Source: Glycine soja (Eukaryota > Streptophyta > Magnoliopsida > Fabales > Fabaceae). From it: DNA of 64,000 bases. A program made the position numbers and the translations under genes. Shown here piece by piece: positions 56,220 through 64,000 of the stretch (position 1 is its first letter; every line of letters begins with the position of its first letter). Under the pieces are notes generated by a model, which was given only the letters and a program-made list of their open reading frames with translations, searched no databases and had not been told where the DNA came from. The DNA is taken from the NCBI RefSeq assembly GCF_004193775.1, contig NC_041002.1:13629472-13693471 (forward strand), in the 5' to 3' direction.

Positions 56220-57362
56220 TGATCGAGGCCGTACCCGAATCAAATAAACATGAAAATGCAGTAACTAGGAAGTGATCCTAGGTCGTTTCCCAACGAGCAA
56301 TGACAAACCAAATGTTCATAATATACTTGCGCAGTAACAGTAACGATTGGGGGGGTTTGTTTGTTTCGTGATTAAAGAGCAGAACAAGTAAACTGGAATA
56401 TGAAACTACTAATATTAAAAACGGGTTGTTTCCTCTGATTCAGAAGCCATTCTCTTATCCTGGGTTATGGAGAATTCGTCCCTAACAGTCAACCACTTAA
56501 TCCAACCCTATTTCAATTTACTAAGCGAAAATCAACTTAGGGTTGTCAATACGTGATTAGGCACCACATACACCAGTTACCCCTTCGTCCATTAAGCATG
56601 AACGCAAGTTAGGCTCAGAGGCAATTAATCAAACACGAAGCGTGCACTGATTAATGTTCACGAATTTGGGATAACTGGTGAAGGGAAAACTGCCAGGAAA
56701 CCACATTACAAACGAAACCTCAAAGAGAGTTGGGCTTCGTCCTTAAAAGGAAACAACACTAGAAAAACTAGCCTTCCATAGATTCAAACAGAAAACGCAA
56801 ATGAAACATGAAGCAGAAACGTAAATGAACAGAAATGTAAATGAAACAGAAACGTAAATGAGAGTAGAAGAAGAAGCAAGAACGAAATTGTAATTAGAAG
56901 CAGAAAACGGAAAATTGCATTAAGAACGAAAACAATAGCCTTAGAACAGAAAAACGTGAAAACCTAAAACAAAAGCTCTGAATAATAAAATAGCATAACA
57001 GAATAGCCTTGCACGAATCCCAAGGCTGCTATTTAAAAAGAGTCACTCAAAGTCACTGGGCCCTATTACAATACTCTGGCCCAAAACGAAATAAACACTG
57101 AACAACATAAAATAAAATTGCGAAATTTCCTAATTAGAAATTAACTAAGGTAAGCGCTGCTTTATTTGCCCTCTTCAAGCCCATAACCAAAATCCGGATT
57201 AAGCCCAATGTTTCATTAATTCCTGAAATTAGATTAAAAACATCAAATTAGCTAAATGAGCCCAAATAATAAAACTGCCTAATTAATTGACAATTAAGAC
57301 CAATCAGTAATTAAAATGGTGCAAAAAGGGTTTAGAAAATAGAAGAAAATGATGGTACATTA
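56220..57362 (-). repeat. Solo LTR of the Diaspora-like family, inside CRM-old leader
   Basis: 1,143 bp, closely related to 39049-40183; the end reads ACATTA instead of ACATCA. The 5-bp TSD is perfect and there is no internal region. Confidence 0.93.
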
Positions 57363-58059
57363 GCTTGTTTACCACAGTTTTAGGAGTTCAATATTCACTT
57401 CGGATCAAAATTTCAGCCAGAAATTCAATCACCAAAACTCAAATTCATAATAGACACAATCATAAGGAAACCTAAAAGTTCAAGAAAAGGCTCACAATCA
57501 AAGACTCTCTAAGAATTTTGCATGAACATGTTAAGGACTAATTAACATGCAAGATTTGACTCAAATCAACTAATAGGCTAAAAGAATTTCATACACTCAT
57601 GAATAAATGAGTTAGACAAAGAAACAAGAAAAATAAAATTCAGCACAACATAAGAAATCTTATGTGACAAGTTTCATGACTAGACATGACTTCTATGACA
57701 AAACTACAATAGGTGAACAAGTCACTCTAGATTTTTGAGGTTTTCTTGTACTTTAATGTTTTTGTAATAATTTTATGGTTAGGTTTCAGCCACAAAAAAC
57801 AGCAAGACAAAACTCAAAGGAACCTAAACTCAATAAAATTCACAATTCAAGAACAAGAACAAGAAATTTGACCCATAGAAAATCAAATCTAGCTTCTATA
57901 GCAAGTTTAAACAGTGGAAATTCTAAATAATCATGTTAACTACATTTAGCACAAAACATGTGAGGAGATACATGGAGAAATATGAAGAAACAATAATGGA
58001 GGAGAAGGTAAAGCTAAAAATTAATAGAGGTTTAAGGAACACCTACTTGAAGCTCTTAT

Positions 58060-58072
58060 GCTCTGATTACCA
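58060..58072 (-). promoter_or_regulatory. CRM-old primer binding site
   Basis: The minus strand TGGTAATCAGAGC lies two bases inside the 5' LTR, with one inserted A. Confidence 0.7.
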
Positions 58073-58074
58073 CT

Positions 58075-58999
58075 TGATGGAAGCTTGCTTGTGAAGCTTC
58101 TATGGAGACTGGATCTTTGAGCTTCAATGATGTCCTTCAATGGTGATTTTCCACCATGGAGATGCAGCGGAAGATAAAGAAAAAGAGGTGAGAGGAGGCG
58201 CTATCCACTAGCGAATAAGCCATGGAAGAAGGAGCTTCCCCACCAAGAGAGTGCCATGGATAAGAAGCTTAGAGAGGAAACTTCAATGGAGGAAAAGAAA
58301 GAGAGAGAGAGAGAGAGAGAGGAGGCGGCAAGAAATTGAAGGAGGAAAAGAGGGAGAGAAGTTGAACTTTGAAGTGTGTCTCACAAGACTCTCATTCATC
58401 AAAGTTACAACAAGTGTTACACATGCTTCTATTTATAGCCTGGATAGCTTCCTTGAGAAACTTCTTTGAGAAGCTCCCTTGAGAAACTTCCTTGAGAAGA
58501 TTTTTTGAGAAGCTTCCATGAAAAGCTAGAGCTTAGCTACACACACCCCCCTAATAACTAAGCTCACCTCCTTGAGAAGCTTCCTTGAGAAGATTCCTAG
58601 AGAAGCTAGAGCTTAGCTACAAACATCCCTCTAATAGCTAAGCTCACCTCCTTGAGATGAGAAGCTAGAACTTAGCTACACACACCCCCTGTAATAGCTA
58701 AGCTCACCCCTCATGCCAAAATACATGAAAATACAAAAAACTCCCTATTACAAATACTACTCAAAATGCCCTGAAATACAAGGCTAAAACCCTATACTAT
58801 TAGAATGGCCAAAATAAAAGGCCCAAAAGAAGGAAAAAACATATTCTAATATTTACAAAGAAGAGTGGATCCAACCTTGACCCATGGGCTCAGAAATCTA
58901 CCCTAAGGTTCATGAGAACCCTTAGGCCTTCTTTAGTACCTCTAACCCAATCCTCTTGGAGTCTTCTATCCAATACCCTTGGGGGGTAGGATTGCATCG
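58075..58999 (-). repeat. CRM-old 5' LTR
   Basis: 925 bp; the minus strand ends GCTTCCATCA. TATA-like TATAAATA on minus at 58430-58437; (GA)n microsatellite at 58297-58323; CTTCCTTGAGAA tandem repeats near 58446-58525. The left-end copy of the TATA region is at 43301-43308. Confidence 0.85.
58297..58323 (+). repeat. (GA)n microsatellite
   Basis: An uninterrupted GA run in the CRM-old 5' LTR, near where transcription from the LTR (minus strand, as CT) would begin. Confidence 0.9.
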
Positions 59000-59001
59000 C
59001 C

Positions 59002-59189
59002 TGCATAGGTTGCTTGGCTAGGAGTCCAACTACCCTCTGTTAGGGGGAGACACCTCTAACGCTGGTAATGATTATGCTGCAAATGCTGGAGCTGATGGTG
59101 ATTATGTTGCGGACATCGCAACTGCTCAAAGAGCTTGGGATCCAAGACCAACTCAGGATAGAGGCCCACTTTTGATCAAGACTTTAATT
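59002..59189 (+). pseudogene. C-terminal ORF fragment of the Athila-like element
   Basis: A frame reading LHRLLG, one stop (TAG near 59020), then GGDTSNAGNDYAANAGADGDY and ending at TAG 59187-59189. Low-complexity Asp/Ala/Gly composition. I read it as the tail of an element ORF cut off by CRM-old; the domain cannot be named. Confidence 0.4.
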
Positions 59190-60220
59190 TAGTTTTCTTT
59201 ATTTTTTTTATTTTCTTCAATTTAATTTCAGTAGTTTAAATTCAGTCATTTAATAATAAGCATCATAGAAACGTAATAATTCACTGATTGGTTATGACAT
59301 GTTCTGGATGAATTGATTCCATGAGTGAGAAAGAATGGTGTACTGATGAGATTATTGTGAAAATTCTAATCCTTGTGTGAGCAAGTGTCATTGTGAGTAA
59401 TGAAGTATGAATCGAAAGCACATGAGTGAAGAGGTTAGCATGTCTGAACGAAAATCATGGTATGGTAAGCTAAGTACTTCATAAATGTCCAGTGAGTGTG
59501 CAAACCTTTAATTGTGAGAGAACGACTGTCTTTAACTTCCTGATTTTGCATGATTCTTAGACTATTAGAGTAGATACATAAAGTGGAAATGATCAAGGCC
59601 TTGTTTCTTAATTTTCTCAGCCACTTGGCCAAATAGCCAACCGATTACTAGAATACATCCCTTGCCCCCTAATGTGTATAAATTGTCATTGAACCCTAAC
59701 CCGAATGGAACTAATATCAAATAACCACCATACCTTAGGTTGTAGGAGAACACTTATGGGTTAAGGCAAAGTTGCCCCTAATTTGGGGGAGAGCTCTTGG
59801 GTTATGTTTGTTTTAGGGACATTTATAATAGCACACATCTAAATGCAAATTGCAGTATATGATAAGTTGCTACAACACTATTGTTATTTCAATTTAAAAA
59901 AAACTGTTTATTCATGTCACAAATAAAGAGCTGAAAGCAGCTATGTGCAAATGAACTTTTGTGTTGTTAAGGGTAGAAAACAAATAAGTCTGGGCTGTGA
60001 AATTTGAGCTATGGGTTGTCAGAAAAATATGGATTGTGTGCTCTCTGGGAACCTAACTTTGAATCCAAAGAAAAATCATGAGTTCCTTGTTAGCCCAGTC
60101 ACGTTACAAGCCTAAAAAGTCCTTAGTGATACATAACATGTATGTATGATTGCATTAACTCATATAAGGTACAAAGTTGGGAACATTATTTTTAGTTGTT
60201 GGATTAAAAACACTCATAGC
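59190..60220 (+). other. Athila-like 3' noncoding region
   Basis: AT-rich, no credible ORF. It resumes after the solo LTR at 61509-61777. Confidence 0.55.
60216..60220. repeat. Target-site duplication ATAGC of solo LTR
   Basis: ATAGC is repeated at 61504-61508. Confidence 0.92.
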
Positions 60221-61503
60221 TGTTCGCTACCAGCAAGTGCACCGGATTGCACAAGTATTATAAAACGGTAAGAACCGAGTATCGAACTCTCGGGGAACTT
60301 GTGTTATTTGGTAAGCTATTTCAGCAAATAGGTGTTTGGTGTGTAAAGATAAGTGTGACTATGAAAAGGTGTGTAAACTATTTGTGCAAAAAGGAAAATC
60401 ACGCGAGAGAAATGATTTGTAAAAACAAGTAGAAAACACGTTGGCCTTCCTAATAGGTGCCTGATGCTAAAAAGATATTCTCTATCTAGCAATGCTCATG
60501 TGTTCCTATGGTGTCTCCTGAGATACTAAACCCCGATTCCTCATGATAGTTTAGCCTAACCCTGATCAAGCATCATCCGCAGATTCCTCTTGTTGGACTA
60601 AACTCAACCAGGACTGCATTAAGACACACATACACAAGTAAATTATCGCACCCCGATTCCTTGTTATAGTATGACAACTTAGTCCTGTACTATCAAGGAC
60701 TTTAGAATCAGACTAGTTTCCACTGTTGAATGACCCTAACAAAGCATGCATATACGTGATCAAGGTAAAAACATACTAGAGTGAAAAGCAGATAGCATAG
60801 AGAGCACACAAAACATCATTAAATAGATAGAAATATATTTACATCAGGTACCTAAAAAGAAGATCCAACAGAGGATTTAGCTTTCCATAACCAGGAAGCC
60901 TTCTTTACAACAAAGAGAAAAACAAGATGAAAGATTGAAAAAATACAAGTGGTGAGGATGTCTCCTTCACCTCTAGGATCTCACAATCTCTCACAAACTC
61001 ATCTCAAGCTCTCAAACTGGCTCCTGCTTCAAGCTCTAGTCTCTGCAGATCTTCACACAACAAAATCTCTCAAAACTCTCTGGAACTTGGACTTTCTCTC
61101 TCTAGAATCTTTAGACATGCAAAGCTCTGAATCCCAGTCCAAACTCCCTCTCTAAAATCTGATTTCAAGCTTAAATAGGTGGCCTTGTTCGTGCTCATGC
61201 GCTTAGCACAATTATGGACTGCTTAGCGTACATTAGTGAATTTTGGCTTAGCGCGTTCCTTTCTCTCTTAGCGGATGGACTGAAGCGGTGCGCTTAGCGA
61301 ACCTATACAACTCATCTTCTTCCAGAGTCTTCCTTGCGCTTAGAAAATGATTATTAAACACACAAAATGGAAGTACTAAGTATTTATTACCTATACTTAA
61401 CAGAAAATACTTATAACACTACAAAATAACCATAAATTGGAAGAGTTTGATACAATTTACATAAGTTTTATACACAAAAGTTAGTCGTATTCACCGACTA
61501 ACA
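60221..61503 (-). repeat. Solo LTR, Athila-like family, inside the Athila-like 3' region
   Basis: 1,283 bp, starts TGTTCGCTACCAGC and ends GACTAACA, with a perfect TSD. The left end resembles in layout the U5 end of the Diaspora-like LTR, which suggests minus orientation. Contains GCTTAGCG motifs. Confidence 0.85.
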
Positions 61504-61777
61504 ATAGCCGAGACACTTGTTCGCTGAGGGAAACACTAGCCTTGTGAGGAATGAAGTATGGTAAATCTGCCTTGAAAAAGTTCCTACTTGCTTACCTATT
61601 CCATCTCCAATTGCACTTCTTCATGCTTTTATCACAAAATCATGACAAATAAGCTCAAGGGTTAGTCATTGGAAAGTTTGAAATGATTCGCAGTTATCTC
61701 ATGTATTGGTACATTCAGAACTTGTCAGGATTTTTCTTTTGCTTTAGGACAAGCAAAGATTTTAATTTGGGGGAGTT

Positions 61778-62618
61778 TGATAACTGCAAAATTTGGGTTT
61801 AATTGATAGTCAAATTTGAATATGAATGATTAGAATTCCTCTACTTTACTGTTGTTTTGTTATAATAATGAAGATTTTAATTCTTGACTAGCAGGATTTA
61901 AAAGAAGGGAAATTGAAAGTGCTTTGGAGGAAAATTGATGCAAAAACTTGAAGGAAAAACCTTGAAGAAAAAGTTGAAGATTGAGATAGCTCGCTTAGCG
62001 TACAAGACAAACCCATCGTATAAGATAGACCCAACGCATCGCCTCGCTTAGTGGCCAGCCTAAGCTTTAGCATGAAGAAGGCCCACGAAGAAGCCCAAAG
62101 GTGTGCTTAGCGCAATCCCGCACTAAGCTCTTGATCACCGTCATACCCGCTAAGCCCAGAAAGGCGCGCTTAGCGCGAGGTCACATGAATTTTAAGCTAC
62201 CTTAGGCCTATAAATGGAGTAGGAAGCAAAGGAGAAAGACACTGAGACTCAGAGCTCTCTATTGAATACATCCAAAGCCTAAGCATCTCTAATAAGGGAA
62301 ACCCTCCATCTTTAGCCATTCTCCCCTTCTCCTCCATTAGCCATCCCTCTTCCTCTTCCATCCCCATCAATGCCTAAAGTGTAAAGCCTCTCACGGTGGC
62401 AATGAAAGGCTAAACCTCCATTATTGCGAGCCTAGCAGCCAATGCCCTTGTAATGTAATCTTTCCTTACTATCTATTGAATGAAGTGCCAATTTTTATTG
62501 TTTCTTTCCTATGTTTTATTGTCATTATTATGGTCTAATCATCCATGCATCTATTTAGGAATTAAGCATTGGTGTTAGTGCTTAGCTTTACTGAGCTTTA
62601 AAAGATTGGCTAAAATTT
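61778..62618 (+). repeat. Athila-like 3' LTR, truncated by SIRE1-like insertion
   Basis: Starts TGATAACTGC directly after the purine tract. TATAAATG at 62209-62216 is a likely TATA box. Several GCTTAGCG-type motifs upstream of it. Confidence 0.65.
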
Positions 62619-63571
62619 TGTTAAAACATAAGCACTTAGACAATGAAGGAAAGCTGGAGTTGCTGCACATGATGTCCAACGTTATGTCAAGGAATCAGAT
62701 TGGACTGCACAATGCACAAGGCAAGATAAAATGTCAAATGAAGAATTGAAGCTGCAGGATCCACGATGTCGGATACGATGTCCAGGACATCTTGCCCGAA
62801 AATACTGGACACATAAATCTGTTATATCTTTAACAGATTAATGTGCAGTTAGCAACAGATTTGGCGATCTATCTTTAGGAACGAATTAAAAGATAATTAA
62901 AGTTCGAATTACAAACTTGAATAGTTCGTTCAGGGATTAAAGATTAAAGATAAAAACTAAAAGATCAAGCTTTATCTTTTAGATCTTTAAGTGCAGATTT
63001 TCAGGAAAATGATAGATCTCATCCAGCGCAAGTTGTTGCAGCCCAGATACGCACACTGCTATATAAACATGAAGGCTGCACGAGTTTTCAACCAAGTCCG
63101 GGATTGAAGAGTTATTTTGTGAGTTTTGGGACTTGAGTGTTTTGTGAGCCACCTTGATGCTACCCTAACATCAAGTGTTGGACCTGAGTGTGTAGAGTTG
63201 ATCTCTTTTGTTCAGAGAGCAATCTCTGGTGTATATTTGATTTATTTGTAAACACGGGAGAGTGATTGAGAGGGAGTGAGAGGGGTTCTCATATCTAAGA
63301 GTGGCTCTTAGGTAGAGGTTGCACGGGTAGTGGTTAGGTGAGAAGGTTGTAAACAATGGTTGTTAGATCTTCGAACTAACACTATTTTAGTGGATTTCCT
63401 CCCTGGCTTGGTAGCCCCCAGATGTAGGTGACGTTGCACCGAACTGGGTTAACAATTCTCTTGTGTTATTTACTTGCTTAATCTGTTCATACAGTCAAAT
63501 ATAATCTGCATGTTCTGAAACGTGATGTCGTGACATCCGGTACGACATCTGACCTCAGTATCAGAATTTCA
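62619..63571 (+). repeat. SIRE1-like 5' LTR
   Basis: About 953 bp, starts TGTTAAAACATAAGC and ends GAATTTCA. TATATAAA at 63060-63067. Palindromes of the GATGTC/GACATC type at 62777-62791 and 63524-63537. Confidence 0.85.
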
Positions 63572-63573
63572 AT

Positions 63574-63591
63574 TGGTATCAGAGCAGGCAC
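63574..63591 (+). promoter_or_regulatory. SIRE1-like primer binding site (initiator tRNA-Met)
   Basis: TGGTATCAGAGCAGGCAC two bases after the LTR. Confidence 0.9.
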
Positions 63592-63629
63592 TCGAAATCA
63601 CTGAGTGAGATCTAGGGAGATAAATTCTG

Positions 63630-64000
63630 ATGAACATGGAGAAAGAAGGAGGACCAGTGAACAGACCACCAATTCTGGATGGAACCAACTATGAATACTG
63701 GAAAGCAAGGATGGTGGCCTTCCTCAAATCACTGGATAGCAGAACCTGGAAAGCTGTCATCAAAGGCTGGGAACATCCCAAGATGCTGGACACAGAAGGA
63801 AAGCCCACTGATGGATTGAAGCCAGAAGAAGACTGGACAAAAGAAGAAGACGAATTGGCACTTGGAAACTCCAAAGCCTTGAATGCTCTATTCAATGGAG
63901 TTGACAAGAATATCTTCAGACTGATCAACACATGCACTGTGGCCAAGGATGCATGGGAGATCCTGAAAACCACTCATGAAGGAACCTCCAAAGTGAAGAT
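63630..64000 (+). CDS. SIRE1-like gag N-terminus (cut by window end)
   Basis: An open frame from the ATG at 63630 (MNMEKEGGPVNRPPILDG) to the window end, with no stop in 123 codons. NYEYWKARMVAFLKSLD and the WEILKTTHEGTSKVK segment are typical of Copia gag (UBN2/DUF4219 type; family knowledge). The zinc knuckle and pol would lie beyond. No damage is seen in this part. Confidence 0.88.
   Translation, partial: MNMEKEGGPVNRPPILDGTNYEYWKARMVAFLKSLDSRTWKAVIKGWEHPKMLDTEGKPTDGLKPEEDWTKEEDELALGNSKALNALFNGVDKNIFRLINTCTVAKDAWEILKTTHEGTSKVK

Larger units (their letters stand above)
55020..58059 (-). other. CRM-old 5' leader (interrupted by a solo LTR)
   Basis: Noncoding sequence on both sides of the 56220-57362 insertion, colinear with the CRM-plus leader in reverse orientation (for example 55240-55520 against 45640-45920). 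No gene seen; short frames here lack support. Confidence 0.65.
43292..58999 (-). mobile_element. CRM-old: decayed CRM-like retrotransposon, minus strand
   Basis: 5' LTR 58075-58999, PBS 58060-58072 (minus, TGGTAATCAGAGC, one extra A against the initiator-Met PBS), leader, gag fragments 55019-54200, an RT fragment 53872-53498 and 3' LTR remnants. RNase H and integrase are absent, so it is a deleted copy. It is interrupted by Ogre-A (extending left), CRM-plus and a solo LTR. Its gag is close to that of CRM-plus but in opposite orientation. Confidence 0.8.
59000..62618 (+). mobile_element. 3' end of an Athila-like Ty3/gypsy element
   Basis: The coding tail, noncoding 3' region, purine tract TTTGGGGGAG at 61766-61775 and start of an LTR at 61778 are colinear on the plus strand. 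The left side is cut by CRM-old at 58999, the right by the SIRE1-like element at 62619. It includes a solo LTR (60221-61503). Lineage assigned from the overall 3' layout; moderate certainty. Confidence 0.6.
62619..64000 (+). mobile_element. SIRE1-like Ty1/Copia element, 5' end
   Basis: 5' LTR, PBS and the start of gag; continues past the window. Recognised from LTR and gag sequence recalled for the soybean SIRE1 family. Confidence 0.85.

Noticed and set aside
55349..56222. Short ORFs as possible host exons
   Set aside because: They lie in the CRM-old leader, colinear with the CRM-plus leader, and share no motif with known plant genes.

Overview
This is repeat-rich plant nuclear DNA, almost certainly soybean (Glycine) and probably pericentromeric. 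The evidence is a SIRE1-type Copia element, an env-less Athila-type element resembling Diaspora, large Ogre/Tat-type Ty3/gypsy elements and two CRM-lineage elements. I found no host gene, rRNA, tRNA, CRISPR array or bacterial-style operon. Nearly every base can be assigned to LTR retrotransposons inserted into one another.

Left part (1-43291). Ogre-A, minus strand, runs off the left edge and ends with its 5' LTR at 41680-43291. Its ORF1 is split by a Diaspora-like element, minus strand, at 9135-40183 (TSD TTGGT). The 3' LTR of that element is split by Ogre-B, plus strand, at 10058-30773 (TSD ACTAA). The nest is therefore three deep, with target-site duplications visible at both inner steps. 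Each Ogre has the order LTR, PBS, ORF1, gag-protease-Gpatch, RT-RNaseH-second RNaseH-integrase, about 2 kb of spacer, an extra ORF (ORF3), a long 3' region and LTR. Both are broken by nonsense and frameshift changes. The Diaspora-like element keeps a 1,803-codon gag-pol frame and is the least decayed element here.

Right part (43292-64000). An old minus-strand CRM-like element (CRM-old; 5' LTR 58075-58999, 3' LTR remnants 43292-43345 and 52817-53345) hosts three insertions: Ogre-A, a plus-strand CRM-like element (CRM-plus, 43346-52816), and a solo LTR at 56220-57362. CRM-plus carries a solo LTR of the Diaspora-like family at 48620-49700. CRM-old sits in the 3' end of an Athila-like plus-strand element (59000-62618). 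That element also holds a solo LTR at 60221-61503 and, in its own 3' LTR, the 5' end of a SIRE1-like Copia element (62619 to the window end).

Relative order from nesting: Athila-like first, then CRM-old, then Ogre-A and CRM-plus, then the Diaspora-like element, then Ogre-B. LTR pairs compared by eye agree: Ogre-B LTRs differ at about ten substitutions over roughly 1.55 kb, and the Diaspora-like LTRs at about ten to twelve over 1.13 kb.

I do not see a new enzymatic system. The least-explained signals are in the Ogre elements: a TATA box inside a near-perfect palindrome and beside other hairpins, a bulged TACGTA hairpin that recurs in LTRs and 3' region, an array of stem-loops with compensatory stem changes (27.6-28.5 kb), reiterated LTR starts just upstream of the 3' LTR, and a conserved ORF3 behind a splice-acceptor-like site, paired with a splice-donor-like site in the LTR.
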